Below are positions 16,352 to 23,726 of a stretch of 37,783 bases of DNA, in pieces. The position numbers and the translations under genes are program-made. Positions within the stretch are counted from its first letter, which is position 1; each line of letters opens with the position of its first letter. Under the pieces are notes generated by a model that was given only the letters and a program-made list of their open reading frames with translations, had not been told where the DNA came from and did not search any database. Where the stretch lies: NCBI GenBank assembly GCA_002279705.1, contig NCCO01000051.1:1-37783 (forward strand), in the 5' to 3' direction. Source of the stretch: Allobosea sp. 12-68-7. Its GTDB lineage: Bacteria; Pseudomonadota; Alphaproteobacteria; Rhizobiales; Beijerinckiaceae.

Positions 16352-17058
16352 TCGACATGGGCGACGGTCTCGACATCGGGCTTGGGCGGGCGAGCGACCA
16401 TGATCACCGGCAGGCCGAGCCGGCGCGCGGCGACGAGCTTGCCCGCCGTGGCGTCGCCGCCGGAGTTCTTGCTGACGAGCAGCTCGATGCGCTTCTCGCG
16501 CATCAGCGCCTCCTCGTCCTGCGCGCGGAAGGGGCCGCGCTGCTGGATGACCTCCACATGCGGCACCGGCAGACGATCACCGATCGGCTCGATGGCACGC
16601 ACGAGGTAATGGTGCTGCGGCGCCTCCGCGAAGACCGGCAAATCGAGCCGGCCGATCGTCAGGAAGACACGGCGGGGCGCTTCGCCCAGCGCGGCGGCCG
16701 CGGCCTCCATGTCGGGCACATCGCGCCAGTCATCGCCCGCTTCCGGATTCCAGGCTGCCCGGCGGATGGCGAGCAGCGGCACGCCTTCGGCCTTGCAGGC
16801 ATGCTCGGCATTGACGGGCATGATCGCCGCGAAGGGATGCGTCGCGTCGATGACGGCGATGATGCTCTCGTCGCGCAGATACTGCCTGAGGCCCTCGACG
16901 CCGCCGAAGCCGCCGACGCGCACGGGGAGATTGACGGGCCGGGGGTCGACGGTGTGGCCCGCCAGCGAGATGATGGCGCGGATCTCGGGCGCCTGCTCGG
17001 CCAGATGCTGGTCGAGCGCCGCCGCTTCGCCGGTTCCACCCAGAATGAGCACGGTCAT
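16276..17058 (-). CDS. cobK: Precorrin-6A reductase CobK
   Basis: NADPH-dependent reductase turning precorrin-6A into precorrin-6B. 260 residues; N-terminal nucleotide-binding motif VLILGGTGEAAAL near residue 3, DATHPFAAIMPVNA in the middle (signature of CobK/CbiJ), and LLVSKNSGGDATAGKLVAAR near the C-terminus. ATG at 17058 gives the standard N-terminus MTVLILGGTGE; the open frame beyond it reads through a family-B repeat. It is the only gene on the minus strand inside the plus-strand cob run, convergent with and overlapping cobJ by 76 bp and divergent from cobL. Confidence 0.95.
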   Translation of the reverse strand: MTVLILGGTGEAAALDQHLAEQAPEIRAIISLAGHTVDPRPVNLPVRVGGFGGVEGLRQYLRDESIIAVIDATHPFAAIMPVNAEHACKAEGVPLLAIRRAAWNPEAGDDWRDVPDMEAAAAALGEAPRRVFLTIGRLDLPVFAEAPQHHYLVRAIEPIGDRLPVPHVEVIQQRGPFRAQDEEALMREKRIELLVSKNSGGDATAGKLVAARRLGLPVIMVARPPKPDVETVAHVDQVLPWLVAQGLFATEQLFVTERGV

Positions 17059-17143
17059 GTCCCCAGTTACGCTTGAAACCGAGAGTCTGTCGAGCCGCGA
17101 GGCTGCGCCGGCCGCCGCGCGCTCGCGCGAAGACGCGGCGCGT

Positions 17144-17276
17144 CCCCTTCCCCCCGCTTGCGGTGGGGAAGGGTTAGAGATGGCGGGGCGCAAAGCCGGA
17201 ACGCCATCCTCGATCGTCTCGCCGAGCGGCTCTGCCCCCCACCCCAACCCTCCCCACCGCAAGCGGGGGGAGGGAG
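17144..17276. repeat. Family B element, copy 1 (cobK/cobL divergent region)
   Basis: About 133 bp. Left arm CCCCTTCCCCCCGCTTGCGG and right arm CCGCAAGCGGGGGGAGGG form a long imperfect inverted repeat. The roughly 50-nt centre (GGCGCAAAGCCGGA ... CGAGCGGC) is also conserved in copies 19635 and 22655. It occupies most of the space between the cobK and cobL starts and may carry their promoters. Confidence 0.92.
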
Positions 17277-17305
17277 AATTGGACGTCGCAGCCGACGTTT
17301 CCCGA

Positions 17306-18449
17306 GTGCAGGACGTTCACACACCCCCGTCCTGGCTGTCCTTGATCGGGCTGGGCGAGGACGGCCCGGCCGGGCTTTCGCCACAGGCGAAGGCCGCGCT
17401 GGCGGAGGCCGAGATCGTCTTCGGCGGCGAGCGCCATATCGCGCTGGTCGGCTCGGTGCCCGGCGAACTTCGGCCCTGGCCGCAGCCCTTCCGCAACGCT
17501 TTGCCGCAGATCCTGGCGGAGCGCGGCCGCAAGGTCTGCGTGCTCGCGACCAGCGACCCGTTCCACTACGGCATCGGCAACAGCCTGAGCCGGGCCATCC
17601 CGGCGCAGGCTGGTCTCGCTGCATGGCCGCACGCTGTTTCGGATCGTGCCGCATCTGCAGCCGCAGGCGCGCATCCTCGCTCTGTCCTGGGACGAGACGA
17701 CGCCGCAGGCGGTGGCGGAGCTGCTCACCGCGCGCGGCATGGGGGCGAGCCGCCTCACGGTGCTGGAATCGCTGGGCGGCCCCCATGAGCGGGTTCGCGA
17801 GACCCGCGCCGACGCCTTTGCCTTCGACGATATCGTGCCGCTCAACATGATCGCGGTGGCTGTCGATGCGGGCCGGAATGCGCGCGTGCTGCCGCTCGCG
17901 CCTGGCCTGGACGAGGAGTGGTTCGCCCATGACGGGCAGATCACCAAATCCGAGGTCCGCGCCATCACGATTTCCGCACTCGCCCCGCGGGCGGGCGAGC
18001 TGCTCTGGGATGTCGGGGCCGGTTCGGGCTCCGTCGGCATCGAATGGTGCCAGCGCCACCCGCGCAATGCGGCTATCGCCTTCGAGTCCAAGGCGGAGCG
18101 AATCGAGCGGATCGCCCGCAACAGCCTCGAACTGGGTGGGTTTTCGGTGACGGTGACGGGCGAGGCACCGGCGGGCTTTGCCGGCCAGCCCGCGCCCGAC
18201 GCCGTGTTCATCGGCGGCGCGCTGACGGTCGAGGGGCTGTTCGAGGGTGCCTGGGCGGCGCTGAAGCCCGGCGGGCGCCTCGTCGCCAACGTCGTGACGC
18301 TGGAGGGCGAGGCGAAGCTTGCGGCGCTGCATGCGCTGCATGGCGGCTCGCTGCGGCGCATCGCGATCGACCGCCTCGTCCCCGTCGGCGGCAAACATGG
18401 CTGGCGCCCGGCGATGCCGGTGACGCAGTGGCGGGTCGAGAAGCCGTGA
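17306..18449 (+). pseudogene. cobL: Precorrin-6B C5,15-methyltransferase (decarboxylating) CobL, interrupted by a deletion/frameshift
   Basis: CobL methylates C-5 and C-15 and decarboxylates the C-12 acetate of precorrin-6B. The N-terminal CbiE-like half reads LIGLGEDGPAGLSPQAK ... TSDPFHYGIGNSLSRAIPAQ in one frame up to about nt 17610. Sequence then continues in another frame, VSLHGRTLFRIVPHLQPQ, from about 17612, followed by the intact CbiT-like half (HDGQITKSEVRA, DVGAGSGSVGIEW, GGALTVEGL) to 18449. About 28 codons expected between RAIPA and VSLHGR are absent (lost length 2 mod 3). A GTG at 17646 could start a separate C-terminal protein. The upstream start is uncertain: GTG 17306, or TTG 17279 with GGGAGGG from the repeat before it. 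Either a real null allele or an assembly error. Confidence 0.85.
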
Positions 18450-18835
18450 CCGGCCGTCTCGTCGTCGGGCTGGGCCTGCGCGCCGGCACCCCTGAGGCCG
18501 ACATCCTCGCCTGCCTCGACGAGGCGCTGGCGCTCGCAGGCCTTTCGGGCGAGGCGACGCCGCGTCTGGCGACGCTGGCGAGCCGGATGGCCGAGCCCGG
18601 GCTCGCGGCCGCCGCCGCCAGCCGGGCCGCCGAACTGGTCGGCGTGCCCGACGAGGCGCTGAAGGGTTTCGAGGCCCATTGCGCGACGCGCTCGACGCGG
18701 ATCGCCTCGCTCTATGGCGTCGGCTCGGTCGCGGAAGCCGCCGCGCTCGCGGCCGCCGGGCCGGGCGGGACGCTGCTGCAGCCGCGCATCGCCACCGCCC
18801 GCGTCACCTGCGCGCTGGCGCGGTCATCAACATGA
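18446..18835 (+). CDS. cobE: CobE (CbiG C-terminal-like protein)
   Basis: 129-residue homologue of the C-terminal domain of CbiG. In the aerobic pathway CobE has no settled catalytic step; binding of late corrin intermediates has been proposed. Recognisable features are [23 protein letters not shown] at the N-terminus (only part quoted as motif: VGLGLRAGT), [15 protein letters not shown] in the middle and [16 protein letters not shown] near the C-terminus. GTG start at 18446 overlaps the cobL stop (GTGA); cobM follows after 10 bp, so it is in the operon. Confidence 0.88.
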   Translation: MTGRLVVGLGLRAGTPEADILACLDEALALAGLSGEATPRLATLASRMAEPGLAAAAASRAAELVGVPDEALKGFEAHCATRSTRIASLYGVGSVAEAAALAAAGPGGTLLQPRIATARVTCALARSST

Positions 18836-18845
18836 AGCGCTCGGC

Positions 18846-19610
18846 ATGACCATCCATTTCATCGGCGCCGGCCCCGGTGCGCCCGATCTCATCACGCTGC
18901 GCGGCCGCGACCTGATCGCGTCCTGCCCGGTCTGCCTCTATGCGGGCTCGCTGATCCCCAAGGCGATGCTCGACTGGTGTCCGCCGGGCGCGCGCATCGT
19001 CGACACCGCCCCGCTCGATCTCGACGCGATCATCACCGAGATGCAGGCGGCCCACGCGGCCGGGCAGGACGTGGCGCGACTGCATTCCGGCGATCTCTCG
19101 ATCTGGAGTGCGACCGGCGAGCAGATGCGCCGGCTCGATGCGCTCGCCATCCCCTACAGCGTGACGCCGGGCGTGCCGGCCTTCGCGGCCGCCGCCGCGA
19201 CGCTCAAACGAGAGCTGACACTGCCGGGGCTGGCGCAGTCGCTGGTGCTGACGCGGACCTCGGGCCGGGCCTCGGCCATGCCGGAGCGGGAGCGGCTCGC
19301 CACCTTCGCCACGTCCGGCGCGACGCTGGCGATCCATCTCTCGATCCATGTCGTCGAGCAGGTGGTGGCGGAGCTGACGCCCTTCTATGGCGAGGCCTGT
19401 CCGGTCGCGATCGTGTTCCGCGCCTCCTGGCCTGACGAGCGCGTGCTGCGCGGGTCGCTTTCCACGATCGCGGCGCAGGTGCGCGCGTTCGGGCTGGCGC
19501 GCACCGCGCTGATCCTGGTCGGCCCGGCGCTGGCGGCCGAGGATTTCAGCGAGAGCGCGCTGTACTCGACGGGCTATGACCGCCGCTTCCGGCCGGGGGG
19601 CGGGGTATGA
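18846..19610 (+). CDS. cobM: Precorrin-4 C11-methyltransferase CobM
   Basis: SAM-dependent class III methyltransferase producing precorrin-5. 254 residues; [16 protein letters not shown] at residues 5-20 (SAM-binding start), [25 protein letters not shown] (GDxS/T motif) and [22 protein letters not shown] are all typical of CobM/CbiF. The ATG at 18846 gives the standard short N-terminus. It ends 25 bp before the second family-B repeat, which separates it from cobB. Confidence 0.95.
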   Translation: MTIHFIGAGPGAPDLITLRGRDLIASCPVCLYAGSLIPKAMLDWCPPGARIVDTAPLDLDAIITEMQAAHAAGQDVARLHSGDLSIWSATGEQMRRLDALAIPYSVTPGVPAFAAAAATLKRELTLPGLAQSLVLTRTSGRASAMPERERLATFATSGATLAIHLSIHVVEQVVAELTPFYGEACPVAIVFRASWPDERVLRGSLSTIAAQVRAFGLARTALILVGPALAAEDFSESALYSTGYDRRFRPGGGV

Positions 19611-19634
19611 TGGTGGATCAAGGCGCGACGCGAT

Positions 19635-19766
19635 CCCCTTCCCCCCGCTTGCGGTGGAGAAGGGTTAGGGATGGGGGGGCGCAACGCCAAAGCTCCATCC
19701 TCAATCGTATCACCGAGCGGCACTGCCCCCCACACCAGCCCTCCCCACCGCAAGCGGGGGGAGGGA
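19635..19766. repeat. Family B element, copy 2 (cobM-cobB)
   Basis: Inverted-repeat arms CCCCTTCCCCCCGCTTGCGG and CCGCAAGCGGGGGGAGGG with the conserved centre. It fills almost the whole gap between cobM (stop 19610) and cobB (start 19795), so it is transcribed within the operon. Confidence 0.92.
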
Positions 19767-19794
19767 GCGGGCGCGACGCTTCAGGAGCCCGTCG

Positions 19795-21225
19795 ATGACC
19801 GCACCCGGCCTGATCATCGCCGCGCCGCGCTCCGGCTCGGGCAAGACCACGATCACGCTCGGGCTGCAGCGCGCGCTGACGCGGCGCGGGCTCGTGGTGC
19901 GCGGGCTGAAATGCGGGCCTGATTATATCGACCCGGCCTTCCATGCCGCTGCGACCGGGGCGCCGAGCGCCAATCTCGATTCCTTCGCCATGCCCGACGC
20001 GCTGCTGCGCGCGATCGCCGGCGATGCGGCCGATGGCGCCGACCTCGTCATCTCGGAGGGCTCGATGGGGCTGTTCGACGCCGTGCCGGGGCCGCAGGGT
20101 CACACCGGCGCGAGCGCCGACATCGCCGCGCTGCTGGGCTGGCCGATCGTGCTGGTGATCGACGTCTCCGGTCAGGCGCAGTCGGCGGCGGCCATCGCGC
20201 TCGGCTGCATGCATTACGACCCGCGCATCACCATCGCGGGCGTGATCCTCAACAAGGTCGCCAGCGAGCGTCATCGCCGGCTGGTGGCGCAGGGCATGGA
20301 GACAATCGGCCTGCCCGTGCTCGGCGCGCTGCCGCGCGAGGCCAGCCTGATCCTGCCCGAGCGCCATCTCGGGCTCGTGCAGGCCGGAGAGACCGCCGAT
20401 CTCGAGGCGCGGCTCGAGGCACTCGCCGATGCTGTGGGGGCGGCGGTCGATCTCGACGCCGTCAGGGCGGTCGCCCAAACGACTCGTTTGCCGGCGTCTC
20501 CGATGGCGATCCCGCGCCTGCCGGCGCCCGGCCGGCGTATTGCGATCGCGCGCGATGCCGCCTTCAGCTTCGTCTATCCGCATGTCGAGGCCGGCTGGCG
20601 GGCGGCGGGCGCCGTGCTGGTGCCGTTCTCGCCGCTGGCGGACGAGCCGCCGCCCGGGGATTGCGATGCCTGCTGGCTGCCGGGCGGCTATCCGGAGCTT
20701 CATGCCGGCACGATCGCCGGCGCCAGCCGTTTTCTCGGCGGCCTGCGCGCCTTTGCCGAGACCCGGCCGGTGCATGGCGAGTGCGGCGGCTACATGGTGC
20801 TGGGGCGCACCCTGATCGATGCGGACGGGCTCTCCCACGCCATGGCCGGGCTGCTCTCGGTCGAGACCTCCTTCGCGAAGCGGAAGATGAATCTCGGCTA
20901 TCGCCGCGCCATCCTCGAGGCCGACGCGCCGCTCGGCGCGGCCGGCGACGCGCTGACCGGCCATGAGTTCCACTACGCGACGATCGTCACCCAGGCATGG
21001 CTCGGCGCCGACCCCCGCCGGCAGCCGGCGTGGCCATGTCACAGGCTCGTTCTTTCACGCGATCGCGGTGGCGGGGTGAGCGTGATGTCACGCCCATTCT
21101 CCCACAGCCCTCATCCTGAGGAGCCGCGCAGCGGCGTCTCGAAGGATGTTCCAGAAGGCTCCCGCGCAAGCTGGAGCATCCTTCGAGACGCGCTGCTGCG
21201 CAGCGCTCCTCAGGATGAGGGCTGA
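19795..21225 (+). CDS. cobB: Hydrogenobyrinate a,c-diamide synthase CobB, C-terminus frameshifted
   Basis: ATP- and glutamine-dependent amidase that amidates the a and c side chains of hydrogenobyrinic acid. N-terminal ATP-binding loop APRSGSGKTTITLGL near residue 10, KCGPDYIDPAFH near 43, C-terminal glutamine amidotransferase domain with LPGGYPELH and the catalytic Cys in HGECGGYMVLG near residue 330. Normal up to GHEFHYATIV (about nt 20993). The expected ending, SRRGHVTGSFFHAIA, is present at about 21019-21067 but in another frame, stopping at TGA 21077-21079. The encoded frame instead continues for about 70 residues through a palindrome to 21225. A dozen or so codons around 21000 appear lost (2 mod 3). 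The last catalytic-domain strand and His are therefore altered unless this is an assembly error. Confidence 0.9.
   Translation: MTAPGLIIAAPRSGSGKTTITLGLQRALTRRGLVVRGLKCGPDYIDPAFHAAATGAPSANLDSFAMPDALLRAIAGDAADGADLVISEGSMGLFDAVPGPQGHTGASADIAALLGWPIVLVIDVSGQAQSAAAIALGCMHYDPRITIAGVILNKVASERHRRLVAQGMETIGLPVLGALPREASLILPERHLGLVQAGETADLEARLEALADAVGAAVDLDAVRAVAQTTRLPASPMAIPRLPAPGRRIAIARDAAFSFVYPHVEAGWRAAGAVLVPFSPLADEPPPGDCDACWLPGGYPELHAGTIAGASRFLGGLRAFAETRPVHGECGGYMVLGRTLIDADGLSHAMAGLLSVETSFAKRKMNLGYRRAILEADAPLGAAGDALTGHEFHYATIVTQAWLGADPRRQPAWPCHRLVLSRDRGGGVSVMSRPFSHSPHPEEPRSGVSKDVPEGSRASWSILRDALLRSAPQDEG
21108..21221. repeat. Family D palindromic element between cobB and bluB
   Basis: CCCTCATCCTGAGGAGC at 21108-21124 is the reverse complement of GCTCCTCAGGATGAGGG at 21205-21221. 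Inner arms GTCTCGAAGGATG and CATCCTTCGAGAC extend the stem. It is read through by the shifted cobB frame, adding a spurious tail. Confidence 0.92.
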
Positions 21226-21230
21226 GGGGG

Positions 21231-21872
21231 ATGGCCAATTCCCCTCCCCGCTTCGACGAGGCCTTCGCCGCCCAGTTCGCCGAACTCCTGGCCTGGCGGC
21301 GCGATGTCCGGCGCTTCAGGCGCGACGCCTTGCCCGACGGGCTGGTCGAGCGGCTGCTGGCGCAGACGGAGCTGTCGCCCTCGGTCGGCCATTCGCAGCC
21401 CTGGCGCTGGGTTCGCGTGACCGATCCCACGCAGCGCGACGCGGCGCAAGACAGCTTCGGACGCTGCAATGCCGATGCGCTGGCCGATTATGAGGGTGAG
21501 CGGGCGCGGCTCTATGCGACCCTGAAGCTCGAAGGGATGCGCGAGGCGCCCGAGCAGATCGCGGTGTTCTGCGACCATGGCACGGCGCAGGGCCATGGCC
21601 TCGGCCGCAAGACGATGCCGGAAATGCTCGACTATTCGGTGGTGGCCGCGATCACGCAGTTCTGGCTGGCGGCACGGGTTCAGGGCGTCGGCGTCGGCTG
21701 GGTCTCGATCCTCGAGCCGGAGGTGGTGCGGGAGGCCCTGGGCGCGCCGCCCGAATGGAAGCTGATCGCCTGGCTCTGCGTCGGCTGGCCGGAGGCGCAG
21801 AGCGAGGTGCCCGAGTTGGTCAAGGCTGGGTGGGAGCCCGGACGGCCGCCCACGCGCGCCGGAACGAGGTGA
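21231..21872 (+). CDS. bluB: 5,6-dimethylbenzimidazole synthase BluB
   Basis: Flavin-destructase of the nitroreductase fold: O2-dependent cleavage of FMNH2 to give DMB, the lower ligand of cobalamin. 213 residues. Features: WRRDVRRFRRDALPDGLVE near the N-terminus, the SVGHSQPWRWVRV block near residue 46, LKLEGMREAPEQIAVF, GHGLGRKTMPEML and WLAARVQGVGVGWVSIL near the C-terminus. ATG 21231 follows GAGGGGG from the end of the repeat. cobF follows with a 2-bp gap. Requires oxygen, consistent with the aerobic pathway here. Confidence 0.94.
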   Translation: MANSPPRFDEAFAAQFAELLAWRRDVRRFRRDALPDGLVERLLAQTELSPSVGHSQPWRWVRVTDPTQRDAAQDSFGRCNADALADYEGERARLYATLKLEGMREAPEQIAVFCDHGTAQGHGLGRKTMPEMLDYSVVAAITQFWLAARVQGVGVGWVSILEPEVVREALGAPPEWKLIAWLCVGWPEAQSEVPELVKAGWEPGRPPTRAGTR

Positions 21873-21874
21873 CG

Positions 21875-22627
21875 ATGCGCAGATTGCTGATCATCGGGAT
21901 CGGCGCCGGCGACCCGGACCAGATGACGGTCCAGGCAATCGCGGCGCTCAACCGGGCGGATGTGATCTTCCTGCCCGACAAGGGGCAGGAGAAGGCGGCC
22001 CTGCGCCATCTGCGCGAGGCGATCTGCGCGCGCTTCATCGAGAAGCCCTGGCGCAGCGTGACGATGGAAACGCCGCGCCGCGCCGAGGCCGGTGACGATT
22101 ATCGCGGCGTCGTCGACGACTGGCACGCCCGCATCGCCGCATCCTACGAGGCCCTGTTCCGGCAGGAGCTGGCGGAGGGAGAGACCGGCGCGCTCCTCGT
22201 CTGGGGCGATCCCGCGCTCTATGACAGCACGCTGCGCATCGTCGCGCGCGTCCGCGACCGTGGCCTGCCGCTGGACTGGGAGGTCATCCCCGGCATCAGC
22301 AGCGTCCAGGCGCTCGCCGCCCGTCATCGCATCCCCCTCAACCGCATCGGCGAGCCCGTGCTGATCACCACCGGCCGCAAGCTGGCGGAGGGCCTGCCGC
22401 TGGCGCCGGACGGCGTCGTCGTCATGCTCGACGGCGAACAGGCCTTCGCGAAGATCGCGCCCGAGGGGCTGGAGATCTTCTGGGGCGCCTATCTCGGCAC
22501 GCCCGACGAGATCCTGATCGCCGGCCCGCTCGCCGAGGTCGCCGACACGATCGCGCGCATCCGCGCCGAGGCCCGTGCCCGCCATGGCTGGATCATGGAC
22601 ATCTATCTGCTGCGGCGGTGCGATTGA
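21875..22627 (+). CDS. cobF: Precorrin-6A synthase (deacetylating) CobF
   Basis: SAM-dependent C-1 methyltransferase that also releases the acetyl fragment, making precorrin-6A; specific to the aerobic pathway (replaced by CbiG/CbiD functions in the anaerobic one). 250 residues; LIIGIGAGDPDQMTVQA at residues 5-21, VWGDPALYDSTLRI near 110 and VIPGISSVQALAARHRIPLN near 138 are typical. The ATG at 21875 follows ACGAGGTGACG, the end of bluB. Last plus-strand cob gene of the window; a family-B repeat follows. Confidence 0.94.
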   Translation: MRRLLIIGIGAGDPDQMTVQAIAALNRADVIFLPDKGQEKAALRHLREAICARFIEKPWRSVTMETPRRAEAGDDYRGVVDDWHARIAASYEALFRQELAEGETGALLVWGDPALYDSTLRIVARVRDRGLPLDWEVIPGISSVQALAARHRIPLNRIGEPVLITTGRKLAEGLPLAPDGVVVMLDGEQAFAKIAPEGLEIFWGAYLGTPDEILIAGPLAEVADTIARIRAEARARHGWIMDIYLLRRCD

Positions 22628-22654
22628 AGCGACGGCCGGTTGGGCAAGCCGCAT

Positions 22655-22787
22655 CCCCTTCCACCCGCTTGCGGTGGGGAAGGGTTAGGGATGGGGGGCC
22701 GCAAAGCCGGAGCGCTGTCCTTGATCGTCTTGCCGAGCGGCACTGCCCCCCACCCCAACCCTCCCCACCGCAAGCGGGGGGAGGGAG
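22655..22787. repeat. Family B element, copy 3 (after cobF)
   Basis: Same 130-bp design as at 17144 and 19635, with arms CCCCTTCCACCCGCTTGCGG and CCGCAAGCGGGGGGAGGG. It lies between cobF and the MarR gene, marking the end of the cob cluster. Confidence 0.92.
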
Positions 22788-22872
22788 ATCGTCGCCATCC
22801 TTCAGTACCGGCCGGAGCTTGCCCCGCGCCGCGCGGCCATGCCAGATGCCGGCATCGACTGCGGGACGCGCC

Positions 22873-23388
22873 ATGCCTTCGACCAGACGCGACAGGGCCG
22901 CCGGACAGGGCGCCGAGCGGGATGTCCTCGATCTCGGCGGCTATGTTCCCTATTTCCTGACGGCGATCTCCAACACCTGGTCGCGCAGCTCGTCGCGGCT
23001 CTATCTGGAGCGCTTCGGCATCGGCGTCACCGAGTGGCGGGTGATGTCGCAGCTCGCGATCGAGCCCGGCATCCCGGCGCAGCGGATCTGCGAGGTCATC
23101 GCGCTCGACAAGGGCGCCGTCAGCCGCAGCGCCGCGGCGCTGGTGGCGGCCGGCCATGTCGCGGAGCGGCCCGACAGGCGCGACGCCCGCCGCCAGCTCC
23201 TCGAACTCACGGCCAGCGGCTACGGCCTGCATGATCGGCTGATCGCGCTCGCGACCGCGCGCGAGCAGCTGATGCTCGAGGGCTTCAGCCCGCAGGAGCG
23301 CGCGCAGCTCCTCGATTTCCTGCGCCGGATGCAGGCGCGGCTGCCGGCCCTGCGCGAGTTCGCCCCGCCACCCGGCGAGGGCGGCTAG
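22873..23388 (+). CDS. MarR-family transcriptional regulator
   Basis: 171-residue winged-helix regulator, normally a dimer binding a palindromic operator and released by a small ligand. N-terminal helix with GGYVPYFLTAISNTWSRSS, then the wing-helix core: ITEWRVM-like GVTEWRVMSQLA near residue 55, recognition region DKGAVSRSAAALVAAG and wing ERPDRRDARRQLLEL. The ATG at 22873 is preferred; ATG 22846 is possible, and anything earlier would be repeat-derived. Target unknown: it follows the cob cluster and precedes, tail to tail, a small lipoprotein gene and the 8-oxoguanine deaminase gene. Confidence 0.88.
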   Translation: MPSTRRDRAAGQGAERDVLDLGGYVPYFLTAISNTWSRSSSRLYLERFGIGVTEWRVMSQLAIEPGIPAQRICEVIALDKGAVSRSAAALVAAGHVAERPDRRDARRQLLELTASGYGLHDRLIALATAREQLMLEGFSPQERAQLLDFLRRMQARLPALREFAPPPGEGG

Positions 23389-23389
23389 C

Positions 23390-23641
23390 TCACCAGCGGC
23401 GATAGCCGTAGCCGAAGCCATAGCCGCCATAGAAGCCGCCGAAATCCTGGTAGACATAGGTGCGCCGCACCGCCGCCCGCTCGACGTCGATCGTCTGCAT
23501 GCATTGCGCGAAGGCGTCCGTGCCCTGCCGGAAGCCGTAGCCACGACACTGCTCCATATCGAGCGCGCGGCGCTCCTCGAGCGTCATGCAGCCGCTGGCG
23601 GTCAGCGCCAGGGCGAGGGCGGCGAGCGGCGCGATCTTCAT
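23390..23641 (-). CDS. Small putative lipoprotein
   Basis: 83-residue protein with a signal peptide (MKIAPLAALALALTASGC) ending in a lipobox-like TASGC with Cys18 as the probable lipidation site. The mature part has Cys33 and Cys47 and a glycine/tyrosine/phenylalanine-rich end (FGGFYGGYGFGYGYRRW). Function not recognised. The start at 23641 is preferred; ATG 23650 adds three residues. Stop is one base from the MarR stop, convergent. Confidence 0.75.
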   Translation of the reverse strand: MKIAPLAALALALTASGCMTLEERRALDMEQCRGYGFRQGTDAFAQCMQTIDVERAAVRRTYVYQDFGGFYGGYGFGYGYRRW

Positions 23642-23726
23642 GTCCGGCATCCTTCGGTCGGCACGATCCAGGCCAAAATGGCCCCCACCAGAAAAGGCCG
23701 CAAATGAGTCGAGATTGCGAAAGGCT

